Part shown: piece after piece, positions 25,476 to 33,400 of the stretch
Position numbering within the stretch: position 1 is the first letter of the stretch
Layout of the letters: each line of letters opens with the position of its first letter
Source of the DNA: Advenella alkanexedens
GTDB lineage: Bacteria; Pseudomonadota; Gammaproteobacteria; Burkholderiales; Burkholderiaceae_B
Length of the DNA: 64,000 bases
Direction of reading: 5' to 3'
Assembly (NCBI RefSeq): GCF_019132845.1
Contig: NZ_JAHSPR010000003.1
Span: forward strand, 124,001 to 188,000
The notes under the pieces: model-generated
Database searches by the model: none
Told to the model about the DNA's origin: nothing
What the model saw: the letters and a program-made list of their open reading frames with translations, nothing else
Made by a program: the position numbers and the translations under genes

Positions 25476-26317
25476 TTTGTTCCTCGCCTGTCAGAAATAA
25501 ACCGTCCGGCTATTTTTACAATCGGGCCTTCCACAACCCGGGTAAGCGGCTTGGGCAGGTCCAATGGACGCAACAGCATTTTGGCCGCCATGTCCAGGGG
25601 GTAATGTTGGCGGAATTGCCGGCTGAATTGCGCACACATTTTTTTAAACCCGGTTTTATCGCTGTTATTACCTGCATTGCGGTGCACCATGTAAACATGC
25701 CACAAAGCAGTTTCCGCATCGCTGTTACGGGCTTCCATCACGCGACGTCCAATGGCACGGAATATTTTCAGGCGACTGGTGGGATCCAGCTCCCGGTACA
25801 GTTTGAAATATTGGTAAAAATGCTTGTAATGGCTGATTTCATCGGCACGGATCAGACTGGCCATCCGGGCCAGAACGGGCTCATTGGCCTGCCCTGACAA
25901 CGCCTGGTAGAAGGTGGCGGTGCCGGTTTCCACCACACAACGGGCGGCCATTTCCAGGCAACGGGTAGGTTCAAGGGCTTCCTGGGTACACTGTGCCGAG
26001 TAGTCGGCAAAGAAAGACTGATACGCCCGCTCCCAGTCAAATTCCGGCCAGACATGCTTGACGTAATCGCGCAGCACATAACCATGACGGGTTTCTTCAA
26101 ACTTCCAGTGATCCACCAGCCACTGCATGATCACAGCCTGATCATTGAAGTATTCAATCAGGTTATCGGTATACAGGTCGGCGGCAATTTCTATAAACGA
26201 AGCGCCAGCCACCAGATAAAGCAGGTCTTCTCGCAGCCTTACGGCCTGGATATTAATATCATGGTAGGGCACCTGGTCAAGGCTCCATGACATTGCTGAA
26301 TGCGTTTGTTTTTGCAT
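25472..26317 (-). CDS. ferritin-like diiron protein (oxygenase/desaturase-like)
   Basis: A 281-residue all-helical protein. The ATG at 26317 has GGAG eight bases upstream and is preferred to the GTG at 26347. Two diiron half-sites are visible: Glu43 with Glu75-x-x-His78 (EETRH), and Glu130 with Glu160-x-x-His163 (ADEISH). This is the E/ExxH twice pattern of ferritin-like carboxylate-bridged diiron enzymes. The size exceeds ferritin and rubrerythrin and is nearer to acyl-ACP desaturase or AurF-type N-oxygenases. The substrate is unknown. It is followed without a gap by a 91-residue unknown protein. Confidence 0.75.
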   Translation of the reverse strand: MQKQTHSAMSWSLDQVPYHDINIQAVRLREDLLYLVAGASFIEIAADLYTDNLIEYFNDQAVIMQWLVDHWKFEETRHGYVLRDYVKHVWPEFDWERAYQSFFADYSAQCTQEALEPTRCLEMAARCVVETGTATFYQALSGQANEPVLARMASLIRADEISHYKHFYQYFKLYRELDPTSRLKIFRAIGRRVMEARNSDAETALWHVYMVHRNAGNNSDKTGFKKMCAQFSRQFRQHYPLDMAAKMLLRPLDLPKPLTRVVEGPIVKIAGRFISDRRGTK

Positions 26318-26377
26318 GGCCTGTGCTCCGGGAAGTGTTGACTTCACTTATTCTGAAAGAATACATGAGCACACAAC

Positions 26378-26415
26378 AATTTGCCACCCTGGCAAACGCA
26401 ACAGGGTGGCAAATT
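26378..26415 (-). terminator. strong hairpin after the carboxyspermidine dehydrogenase gene
   Basis: A perfect 14-bp inverted repeat (26378-26391 and 26402-26415, core TTTGCCACCCTG) encloses ten bases. It lies 68 nt past the stop at 26483. On the minus strand it is followed by a weak T/G-rich run rather than a clean U-tract. A terminator or barrier between the polyamine operon and the diiron gene is the simplest reading. Confidence 0.6.
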
Positions 26416-26482
26416 AACGGAAAGGGCCCTTAAATGGCCATCAGGGGCAAGGCTTGTCGCCCACATGCCACCCGTCTGCTTT

Positions 26483-27769
26483 TTATGCAGTGGCGAACAC
26501 TTTCTCGGGCTCGCTGCCAGCCAATTCCTGCACGGGGTCCAAAATACGGTCACCCTGCTCATCCTGAATACGGGTCACCAGACCCATCGTATTCATGAGC
26601 GAGATAAACGGTGCGGGGTCCTGCTCCTCCACGTTCACCATGCGTTTGGCGTCCCAGGTACCATTGGCAATTAACATGGCAGCGGCAACCGCTGGCACGC
26701 CCGCGGTATATGAAATGGCCTGGCTGCCTACCTCGGCATAGCATTCTTCATGGTCGCAGGTGTTGTAAATCATGACTTCTTTGGCCTGACCGTCTTTGGT
26801 TCCTTTAACCAGGTCACCAATGCAGGTTTTACCGGTGTAACCGCCAGCCAGGGAAGCCGGATCTGGCAACACGGCCTTCACCACCTCAAGCGGCACGATT
26901 TCCTGACCGCGTGCGGTGCGAACGGGTTTTTCTGAAAGCAGGCCCAGGTTGTTCAGGACGTTAAACACATTAATATAATGATCGCCAAAACCCATCCAGA
27001 AACGGATATTCGGCACGTCCAGGAAACGGGATAGCGAATGCAGTTCATCATGCCCGGTCAGATAGGCCACGCTCTTGCCGGTTACCGGCATATCCCACTC
27101 CTTGCGGTGCTCAAACATTTTGTTGGCTTTCCATTGCGCGTTTTCCCATGACCATACCGTAGAGGTGAACTCGCGGAAATTGATTTCCGGATCAAAGTTG
27201 GTGGCAAAGTAACGGCCATGGTTGCCCGCATTGATATCAATAATATCAATGGAATCAACCTTGTCGAAATAATTATCGTAAGCAAAGCGGGCATAGGCAT
27301 TTACCACGCCCGGATCAAACCCAACCCCCAATACGGCCGTCACGCCCGCCTCTTTACAGGCCTGGCTGCGTTTCCATTCATAGTTGGCATACCAGGGTGG
27401 CGTTTCACAGACTTTGCTGGGGTCTTCGTGAATGGCGGTATCCAGATAGGCGGCACCGGTACCAATACAGGCTTCCAACACGGACATGTTCAAAAACGGT
27501 GAGCCCACGTTAATCACAATCTGGCTGTTGGTGGCGCGAATCAGCGCTTTGGTCGCTTCAATATCCATGGCATCAAGCTGGTGTGCACGCAATACGCCCG
27601 GGCTTTGCAGATTGCCCTTTTCCTTGATGGAGTCAATAATGGCTTCGCATTTGCTTAATGTACGTGAGGCAATATTGATATCACCCAGCAGTTTGTTATT
27701 TTGTGCACATTTGTGTGCAGTTACATGAGCAACGCCACCTGCACCGATAATAAGTACATTTCGTTTCAT
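26483..27769 (-). CDS. carboxy(nor)spermidine dehydrogenase, saccharopine dehydrogenase family
   Basis: A 428-residue enzyme beginning with a Rossmann loop (IIGAGGVAHVTAHKCAQN, residues 6-23). Family marks include SPFLNMSVLEACIGTGAAYLDTA and VLGVGFDPGVVNAYARFA. It should join aspartate semialdehyde to putrescine or diaminopropane with NADPH, giving carboxyspermidine or carboxynorspermidine. AGGGG lies 7-8 nt before the ATG at 27769. It follows the matching decarboxylase gene by 35 nt on the same strand. The triamine made cannot be told from sequence alone, so no symbol is given. Confidence 0.9.
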   Translation of the reverse strand: MKRNVLIIGAGGVAHVTAHKCAQNNKLLGDINIASRTLSKCEAIIDSIKEKGNLQSPGVLRAHQLDAMDIEATKALIRATNSQIVINVGSPFLNMSVLEACIGTGAAYLDTAIHEDPSKVCETPPWYANYEWKRSQACKEAGVTAVLGVGFDPGVVNAYARFAYDNYFDKVDSIDIIDINAGNHGRYFATNFDPEINFREFTSTVWSWENAQWKANKMFEHRKEWDMPVTGKSVAYLTGHDELHSLSRFLDVPNIRFWMGFGDHYINVFNVLNNLGLLSEKPVRTARGQEIVPLEVVKAVLPDPASLAGGYTGKTCIGDLVKGTKDGQAKEVMIYNTCDHEECYAEVGSQAISYTAGVPAVAAAMLIANGTWDAKRMVNVEEQDPAPFISLMNTMGLVTRIQDEQGDRILDPVQELAGSEPEKVFATA

Positions 27770-27804
27770 TGGTGTACCCCTTTTATTTAAATTTAAATAA
27801 TTTA

Positions 27805-28902
27805 TTAAGACAGACTGCTGACGTAGTCGTCATAACCAAACTCACGCACGGCACGAATGCTGCCATCAGGCTCCTTAATGGCAATAGCCGGCATGTTAAC
27901 GCCGTTGAACCAGTTCTTTTTAACCATGGTGTAACCGCCTGCATCTCCAATGGAAAGGCGGTCACCCACCTGCAAAGGCACATCAAAATTACCTTCACCG
28001 AAGATATCTCCGGCCAGACAGGTCTTGCCGCATATCTGGTAACGGTGCTCCCCGGTTTCATTACCGATGGGTGCTGTTTCGCGATAAATCAGCAGGTCAA
28101 GCATATGGGCTTCGGTAGAGCTGTCCACAATAGCCAGATGTTTACCATTAAAGGCCGTATCCAGCACGCTGACTTCCAGCGTAGTGGTGTAACGCACGGT
28201 TGCCTCACCGGGCTCCAGGTAAACCTGGACACCATAGGTTTGCGCAAATTGGCGCAGGCGTTCACAGAATTTGTCCAGCTCATAACCGGGTTTGGTAAAG
28301 CTGATACCGCCCCCTAAACTGACCCACTTCAGCCGATGCAAAATGGCGCCATAACGCGCTTCAACCTGTGTCAGGAGATCGTCAAAACGGGCAAAGTCTG
28401 CGTTTTCGCAGTTGTTGTGAATCATGACGCCATCAAGGCGGTCGATGATGGCCAGAATACGTTCCGGATTGCCTTCGCCCAAACGGCTGAACTGGCGTGC
28501 CGGATCAGCCAGATCAAAGCTGGAGCTGCTGATGCCAGGATTCAGGCGCAGGCCTTTGGGTTTGTTGCCTGCCTTCGCTTCGAAGCGCTCAAGCTGGCTG
28601 ATAGAGTTGAAAATGATTTTGTCGCTGTTGGCCAGCACTTCGTCTATTTCGTGGTCGGCAAAGGCAACGCTGTAAGCGTGGGTTTCACCGCCAAATTTCT
28701 GGTAACCCAGCTTGACTTCGTACAATGAGGAAGAGGTGGTGCCATCCATGTACGGTTTCATGAAATCAAATACCGACCAGGTGGCAAAGCATTTTAAAGC
28801 CAGCAGCAATTTGGCGCCGGAATTTTTCCTGACGTAGTCGATAACTTGCAGGTTTTTCAAGAGGGCTGATTGGTCAATCAGATAATACGGGGTTTGGATC
28901 AT
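27805..28902 (-). CDS. nspC: carboxy(nor)spermidine decarboxylase (PLP, alanine-racemase fold)
   Basis: A 365-residue fold-type III PLP enzyme. The lysine that holds PLP is in LLLALKCFATWSVF (about residue 37), with GGGISFTKPG and LEPGEATVRYTT as later family marks. It removes CO2 from carboxyspermidine or carboxynorspermidine. Together with the dehydrogenase downstream it forms the alternative polyamine route that does not need decarboxylated S-adenosylmethionine. It starts with ATG at 28902, 21 nt after the XRE regulator, so the three form one operon. Confidence 0.9.
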   Translation of the reverse strand: MIQTPYYLIDQSALLKNLQVIDYVRKNSGAKLLLALKCFATWSVFDFMKPYMDGTTSSSLYEVKLGYQKFGGETHAYSVAFADHEIDEVLANSDKIIFNSISQLERFEAKAGNKPKGLRLNPGISSSSFDLADPARQFSRLGEGNPERILAIIDRLDGVMIHNNCENADFARFDDLLTQVEARYGAILHRLKWVSLGGGISFTKPGYELDKFCERLRQFAQTYGVQVYLEPGEATVRYTTTLEVSVLDTAFNGKHLAIVDSSTEAHMLDLLIYRETAPIGNETGEHRYQICGKTCLAGDIFGEGNFDVPLQVGDRLSIGDAGGYTMVKKNWFNGVNMPAIAIKEPDGSIRAVREFGYDDYVSSLS

Positions 28903-28923
28903 TGATATTTTTTTTACCTTTTA

Positions 28924-29259
28924 TTAGTCGGGTGGACGGTTTTTCTTGCTGGCAGAATGTGTGTCTTCAAGGCAATCAATGACGATAGCCGCACGGTTGG
29001 GAAACTTGGCCACCACTTCAAGTTTGCCCCCCAGATGTTCTACATAGTGACTGATGGTAGAGAGCAACATGTCATGGCGTTTTTCAAGACGGGAAATGGT
29101 GTCTTGCCCTACGCCCATGGTTTCCGACAAGTCTGCCTGCGTTAGTTTGGCCATTTTTCGCAGCTGCTTTAGCGTGGCGCGCTGCATAGCGTAAACATCG
29201 CTTTTAGCGCTGCTTTCAGACGCCTGGGCAATGGTTGAGTTATCACGCTTTTTTGACAT
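28924..29259 (-). CDS. XRE-family helix-turn-helix regulator
   Basis: A 111-residue protein with one HTH domain: LKQLRKMAKLTQADLSETMGVGQDTISRLEKR (about 32-63). The layout resembles HigA-type antitoxins, but no toxin gene is adjacent on either side. It is instead the first gene of the polyamine operon. Upstream lie two nested palindromes (29288-29334), the likely self-operator. It could set polyamine gene expression, or be a leftover antitoxin whose partner was lost. Confidence 0.8.
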   Translation of the reverse strand: MSKKRDNSTIAQASESSAKSDVYAMQRATLKQLRKMAKLTQADLSETMGVGQDTISRLEKRHDMLLSTISHYVEHLGGKLEVVAKFPNRAAIVIDCLEDTHSASKKNRPPD

Positions 29260-29287
29260 GTAAAATTTTCTCGATATGGATCAGAAG

Positions 29288-29334
29288 CCATATTATGCTT
29301 CAAAGCACATATGGATTCAAGTACATATTTGAAT
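29288..29334. promoter_or_regulatory. candidate operator upstream of the XRE gene
   Basis: Two adjacent inverted repeats. One is CCATAT (29288-29293) with ATATGG (29309-29314) around an inner TGCTT/AAGCA pair. The other is ATTCAA (29315-29320) with TTGAAT (29329-29334). They lie 29-75 nt before the ATG at 29259, where a self-regulating XRE protein would bind. Confidence 0.5.
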
Positions 29335-29400
29335 TTTTTAAAAAAAGTTTATTAATTGATTTTTTTATGCCACAAATGGTGATGCTGCTTTGTTTGAATG

Positions 29401-29434
29401 AAAAAAAACCGCCAGACAGTAAGCGCGGCGGTTT
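29401..29434 (-). terminator. intrinsic terminator of the DUF924 gene
   Basis: An 8-bp stem (AAACCGCC at 29406-29413 with GGCGGTTT at 29427-29434) followed on the minus strand by a run of T. It lies 51 nt after the stop codon at 29486. Confidence 0.8.
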
Positions 29435-29485
29435 CAGGCAAATAAAGGGGTGAACAATTTATTGGACACCTTTGGAAGGTCGCTT

Positions 29486-30064
29486 TTAGTTAGGTGATAC
29501 CTGCGCCTGGCGAACAAACTCTTCCAGCATCTGGTGCAAATCTTTACAAAAGGCAATTTCTTCTTCACTGGAGGCGCGGCCCAGGATTTTATTGCGGGTT
29601 GGGTAACGGCCAAATTTATCTATCATGCCTTTATGCTGAATTTCATGTTCCAGCGTTGCCGCATCACCCAGCTCGGTAAACAGGACCAGCGCTTTTTCAT
29701 GAATAAGCCGTGACTCCGAATGCATGAACGGCATGATGACGAATTTTTTTTCCATGGTGGACAGCGTTTGGTATTCGGGCAGTTTGATGGCCTCCTGGGC
29801 CAGAACCAGCGCTATGCCATCCTGGCTGAAGGCCTGCGGGGTATCACGCCATATATTGCGCGAAAACTGGTCCAGCACAATAATTTCAGCCAGACGCCCT
29901 TGCATGGTGGCACGCCATTCATCACACTCGCCACGCGCCGCCGCTTCGCAAACAGGGCCAAAGCGTTCACGAATGGTCTGGTCGTATGATTTACCACCCT
30001 GAAACCACATTTGTGGTGTGCTTTCAACGAACCAGAAGTGAAGAACATCTTGAACGATTTGCAT
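29486..30064 (-). CDS. DUF924 family protein
   Basis: A 192-residue protein matching the DUF924 pattern: VLHFWFVESTPQMWFQGG, then IRERFGPVCEAAARGECDEW, LAEIIVLDQFSRNIWRDTPQAFSQD, and FVIMPFMHSESRLIHEKAL. The family is helical (TPR-like superhelix) and of unknown function. The ATG at 30064 has AGGA eight bases upstream; the ATG at 30073 is the alternative. It stands alone with its own terminator. Confidence 0.88.
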   Translation of the reverse strand: MQIVQDVLHFWFVESTPQMWFQGGKSYDQTIRERFGPVCEAAARGECDEWRATMQGRLAEIIVLDQFSRNIWRDTPQAFSQDGIALVLAQEAIKLPEYQTLSTMEKKFVIMPFMHSESRLIHEKALVLFTELGDAATLEHEIQHKGMIDKFGRYPTRNKILGRASSEEEIAFCKDLHQMLEEFVRQAQVSPN

Positions 30065-30128
30065 GGGGGACATCCTGTTTTGTTTGTTAACGGGAAATAT
30101 CTTTTCGGATCATACTGCAGTTCAATCT

Positions 30129-30368
30129 TTATTTGTTCATTTCCAACTCTCTTAATGCAAGAATTAATTTATCGACATCTGTTGCAGGATTACTGCTATT
30201 CATTGCTTCATTATGTCTACGTAATCTATCTGCATTTTCAAGCGCGGTATTCAATTTATTTTTCAGCTGACTATAAACACCTCTTCCACCTTTTGCATAC
30301 TTAGCAAATCCAGGTTTGGTTTTTAACTTTGAAACAACCTGATCTCCCACTGATTTTTTTCCTTTGAC
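30129..30368 (-). pseudogene. C-terminal remnant of an RloB-like gene
   Basis: An open stretch of 79 codons, with a possible GTG start at 30350. The residues GFAKYAKGGRGVYSQLKNKL, then ALENADRLRRH, then SSNPATDVDKLILALRELE look like the C-terminal third of RloB (the AbiLii family), including the closing NPxTxV segment. A whole RloB is about 200 residues, so the N-terminal two thirds are gone. It follows a scrap of an RloA-like ATPase. This family match is from memory of the pattern. It could still be expressed as a 73-residue protein from the GTG. Confidence 0.55.
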
Positions 30369-30440
30369 CTAATGATGCACCAGCACAGGATGCAAACTAG
30401 TATCTAGCTCATCGACTACCAGCACCACGATCATATACAA
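30369..30440 (-). pseudogene. Walker B fragment of an RloA-like (AAA15) ATPase
   Basis: A stretch of 23 codons between two stops reads as hydrophobic residues followed by VVDELDTSLHPVLVHH, the Walker B and D-loop signature of the AAA15/RloA ATPase family. Nothing else of the ATPase is visible: the following plus-strand gene begins at 30474. The position just before an RloB-like tail matches the RloA-RloB order, so a single large deletion probably removed the end of rloA and the start of rloB. Confidence 0.55.
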
Positions 30441-30473
30441 TCAAAGAAACAATCTTGCCAATGGGGGACAATA

Positions 30474-31154
30474 ATGTCCATACTGATCGTACTAACGTCT
30501 AACGACAAAATGGGTGATTCGGGTAAAGCAACCGGGGTGTGGCTGGAAGAATTCCTGGCCCCCTATTATGTTTTTAACGACAGGGGAATTTCTGTAGAGC
30601 TGGCAAGCCCCAAAGGCGGAGCGGTGCCGATTGACCCAGCTTCGGTTGCCGCCCTTGAAGAATCCGCTTTGTACAAGCGTTACAAGAATGACACCAAGCT
30701 GCAGCAGTTGCTGCAAAACACCGTCGTGCTGAAAAAAACCTTCGCGACCGGCCACGATGCCATTTTCTATCCTGGTGGGCATGGCCCTTTATGGGATCTT
30801 CGTTACGATGAGCACTCAAAAAAACTCATTCAGGATTTCTGGAATAACGACAAAATTGTTGCGGCCGTTTGTCATGCCGGATGCGTTTTGCTGGACGTCA
30901 TCAACCAGGATGGCACTGCGCTTGTCAAGGACAAAAAACTGACCGGCTTCAGCAATGAAGAGGAAATAGCGGTTGCCTGTGAGAGTATTGTTCCCTATTT
31001 GCTTGAAACCGAATTGATTAATAAAGGCGCCCAATTCAGCAAGGCGGGAAATTGGGAAGCGCACGTGGTGATTGATGGCAGGCTGATTACCGGACAGAAC
31101 CCGGCTTCTTCAGAAAAAGTGGCCCTGGCACTGGTTAAAATGCTGAAAAGATAA
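30474..31154 (+). CDS. DJ-1/PfpI family protein (glyoxalase III / Hsp31-like)
   Basis: A 226-residue protein with the DJ-1/PfpI fold. The nucleophile elbow is VCHAG with Cys133 and His134, and the earlier FYPGGHGPLWDL is the usual Glu/His-side loop of this subgroup. These proteins often remove methylglyoxal or act as chaperones or deglycases. The usual VCHGPA is here VCHAGC, so a second cysteine (Cys137) sits near the nucleophile. The start ATG is at 30474. No signal peptide. It is a single gene. Confidence 0.88.
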   Translation: MSILIVLTSNDKMGDSGKATGVWLEEFLAPYYVFNDRGISVELASPKGGAVPIDPASVAALEESALYKRYKNDTKLQQLLQNTVVLKKTFATGHDAIFYPGGHGPLWDLRYDEHSKKLIQDFWNNDKIVAAVCHAGCVLLDVINQDGTALVKDKKLTGFSNEEEIAVACESIVPYLLETELINKGAQFSKAGNWEAHVVIDGRLITGQNPASSEKVALALVKMLKR

Positions 31155-31184
31155 AAGGCTACACAGGGGCTACACAGATCACAA

Positions 31185-31215
31185 AACAAAAACGCCAACC
31201 CGTTAAGATTGGCGT
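31185..31215 (-). terminator. intrinsic terminator of the tRNA-Thr gene
   Basis: A 7-bp stem (ACGCCAA at 31192-31198 with TTGGCGT at 31209-31215) followed on the minus strand by TTTTTGTTTT. It lies 17 nt past the tRNA 3' end. It may also serve the convergent DJ-1 gene. Confidence 0.75.
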
Positions 31216-31231
31216 AAGTGCTTGATTTTAT

Positions 31232-31307
31232 TGGTGCCGCTTGCCGGAATCGAACTGGCGACCTTTTCATTACGAATGAACTGCTCTACCGACTGAGCTA
31301 AAGCGGC
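31232..31307 (-). tRNA. tRNA-Thr, anticodon CGT
   Basis: The minus strand folds as a 76-nt tRNA: acceptor GCCGCTT/AAGCGGC, D arm AGCTCAGTCGGTAGAGC, anticodon loop TTCGTAA (anticodon CGT, reading ACG), T arm with TTCGATT, and encoded CCA. The T stem GCCAG/CCGGC has one A-C mismatch and the anticodon stem has a G-A pair at its top. All other stems pair well. Confidence 0.95.
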
Positions 31308-31334
31308 TTGTTATTATTGTTAGTTAAGCCAGTA

Positions 31335-31364
31335 ATTCTATCATTTGAATTACCAATCGTGCAA
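31335..31364 (-). promoter_or_regulatory. sigma-70 type promoter of the tRNA-Thr gene
   Basis: On the minus strand TTGCAC (31364-31359) and TAGAAT (31340-31335) are 18 bases apart. The -10 box ends 27 nt before the tRNA 5' end, which leaves a short leader. Spacing and hexamers are close to consensus. Confidence 0.55.
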
Positions 31365-31428
31365 ATGAACCCGACACCTTTTAAAAAAACCGCTACACTG
31401 ACACTTTAGTATTTATATAAACATACCC

Positions 31429-31671
31429 ATGACATCACTGCCCAAATTTGCCCCAAATGGCTGGCGCCGTCACAGCAACGGTATCCTTGAGCATGTTTCA
31501 GGCCTCCAGTTTGAACCCGACCAGGCTGGTGGCATGAAACTGGTTCAATCTTCATTACTGGTTTTCATTGAAAACGTTAAGAATGAAGGCGTTAGCCAGG
31601 AACAGGCCGAACGCCTGCTGAAAAAACTGACCTTGCAGGCCAAAGAACACTTTATTGGCCTGCTGCATTAA
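31429..31671 (+). CDS. hypothetical 80-residue protein
   Basis: I do not recognise this protein. It is small and soluble, with no signal, cysteine pair or membrane segment. It has a short N-terminal part (LPKFAPNGWRRHSNG) and a helical C-terminal half (KNEGVSQEQAERLLKKLTLQAKEHF). No clear ribosome site precedes the ATG. It is bounded by the tRNA promoter region and by a convergent small gene. Coding is supported by the clean open frame and natural-looking residue use. Confidence 0.5.
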   Translation: MTSLPKFAPNGWRRHSNGILEHVSGLQFEPDQAGGMKLVQSSLLVFIENVKNEGVSQEQAERLLKKLTLQAKEHFIGLLH

Positions 31672-31680
31672 GACACCCTA

Positions 31681-31953
31681 TTACTCTTCCAGGTCTTCCA
31701 GGCTGTCCATCAACTCGGCTATTTCATCCTGGTAAGTTTCCATCATTTCTACCGGCAGGTCGGCCTCCAGGCTATGCGTCATAAAGTTTTCGGCACAAAT
31801 CGTAAGCGCATTGGCAACAGCCTGCCTGTCAGTCACGTTTACCATGAGCGCATACAGGCCATGCTGCAAAGCGGCCTGCTGGGCCATGCAATGGTTCAGA
31901 TTATCGGAAAGCTCTACCACCAGTGCCTTCAACTCATCAATTTCATTACTCAT
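31681..31953 (-). CDS. hypothetical 90-residue acidic helical protein
   Basis: I do not recognise this protein. It is strongly acidic, with an N-terminal helix that could form a coiled coil (IDELKALVVELSDNLNHCMAQQ) and an acidic end (EIAELMDSLEDLEE). It lies 22 nt downstream of the class III aminotransferase gene on the same strand and may be its operon partner. No known domain is seen. Confidence 0.55.
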   Translation of the reverse strand: MSNEIDELKALVVELSDNLNHCMAQQAALQHGLYALMVNVTDRQAVANALTICAENFMTHSLEADLPVEMMETYQDEIAELMDSLEDLEE

Positions 31954-31974
31954 AAACAGTGCCTTCCCATTGGC

Positions 31975-33165
31975 TTATTGGCGCACTTGCGCAATTAATT
32001 CATCCAGCCAGCTTAACATCAAATCGATTTCTTCCTTGCTAATGTTCAGCGCGGGCATGAAGCGCAACAAATTGGTTCGTGGTGCATTCAATAACAGGCC
32101 TTCCGGTGCACGGTTACGGGCGGCTTCAACAATGGCATTGCCTTCTTCACGGTCTAGCATCAGGGCACGCAACAGGCCCAGGCCGCGCTCGCCTTTCATG
32201 CCCCATTTGGCAGACAGCTTGTTCAAGCCATCAGACAGGTATTGGGCACGCTCATTCACACTGTCCATAAAGCCCGGTGCATTCAGCACATCAAACACGG
32301 CTACGCCTGCAGCGGTCATCAGCGGGTTGCCGTTGTAAGTACCTCCCTGGTCGCCATGCTCAAAGCAGGCCACTTCCTCACGGCACAACAGTGCAGATAA
32401 TGGCACGCCACCACCAATACCCTTGCCCAGCGTCATGATATCGGGCTCAATGCCATAGTGCTGATAGGCAAACATGGTACCGCAACGGCCCATGCCGGTT
32501 TGCACTTCGTCCACAATCAGCAAAATGCCTTTTTCACGGGTTAAGGCACGCAGCTCCTGCATGAACTGCATATCGGCAGGAATCACCCCGCCTTCACCCT
32601 GCACCGGCTCCAGCATGACGGCAACGGTCTGGTCATCAATAAGTTCACGTACCGAATCCAGATAGTTCATGATGGCTTTTGGAAAGCCGTCAACCTGGGG
32701 CGCAAATTTTCTGTCCCAGCCGGCCTTGCCCGAGGCCGACATGGTGGCCAGGGTACGACCATGAAAACTGTGGTCGAAAGTAATGATTTTGTAAGCACCA
32801 TTGCGGTGGATTTGCCCCCATTTACGGGCCAGCTTGATGGCACCCTCGTTGGCTTCGGCACCACTGTTGGCAAAAAACACGCGATCAAAGCAAGAGGCGG
32901 TGGTAAGGCGATTGGCCAGGTCAATGGATGGCTGGTTGTAAAACCCGGGCGACGGATTGATCAGCACCTTGGCCTGGTTTTCGATGGCCTGCACCACTTC
33001 TGGCGGACAATGCCCCAGACAGTTAACGGCCCAACCCTGCATGATATCCAGGTATCGTCGGCCCTCCTGGTCTTCCAGCCAGGAACCTTCCCCTTTGACA
33101 AAAATCAGTTCGGGGCGGGAGGTGATTTCCATTAACGACTTTACGTCAGCAGGATTAAATGCCAT
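31975..33165 (-). CDS. argD: class III aminotransferase, acetylornithine transaminase-like
   Basis: A 396-residue PLP enzyme from the ATG at 33165, with AAGGA seven bases upstream. Family marks are FANSGAEANEGAIKLARKWG, the aspartate in LLIVDEVQTGMGR, and the PLP lysine in TLGKGIGGGVP. It fits acetylornithine or succinylornithine aminotransferase (arginine synthesis or breakdown). Other omega-aminotransferases share these motifs, so the substrate is inferred from length and overall pattern. Confidence 0.82.
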   Translation of the reverse strand: MAFNPADVKSLMEITSRPELIFVKGEGSWLEDQEGRRYLDIMQGWAVNCLGHCPPEVVQAIENQAKVLINPSPGFYNQPSIDLANRLTTASCFDRVFFANSGAEANEGAIKLARKWGQIHRNGAYKIITFDHSFHGRTLATMSASGKAGWDRKFAPQVDGFPKAIMNYLDSVRELIDDQTVAVMLEPVQGEGGVIPADMQFMQELRALTREKGILLIVDEVQTGMGRCGTMFAYQHYGIEPDIMTLGKGIGGGVPLSALLCREEVACFEHGDQGGTYNGNPLMTAAGVAVFDVLNAPGFMDSVNERAQYLSDGLNKLSAKWGMKGERGLGLLRALMLDREEGNAIVEAARNRAPEGLLLNAPRTNLLRFMPALNISKEEIDLMLSWLDELIAQVRQ

Positions 33166-33400
33166 GACAATTCCTTTCAGGGGCAATGAACTAAACAAAA
33201 CAGACACCGCATTTTAGTCAAAATACCCGTGCCTGTGCGATTAAAAACCGATTCTGTAGGCAAAGTTACACACCCGTATCTTGCTGAAACAACGATCGCT
33301 TCCCAAAAGCGCACTTACCCTTATATTTAATGATCCTTTTTGCCTTTTTCAGTTATCATGAAGCCTGCCTTTGAATAAACCTTTTTCGGAAGTTACCACT
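33166..33400. promoter_or_regulatory. divergent promoter region between the aminotransferase and smg
   Basis: A 235-base gap with no gene. It must hold promoters for both directions. No clear palindrome or riboswitch was seen. Confidence 0.35.

Noticed and set aside
28924-29259. A HigBA toxin-antitoxin pair
   Set aside because: Only the HTH part is present. No toxin gene lies between 29260 and 29485 or downstream.
31141-31307. A phage attachment site at tRNA-Thr
   Set aside because: The tRNA is whole and there is no integrase and no second copy of its 3' end in the window. The short repeat GCTACACAGGGGCTACACAG nearby is not enough.
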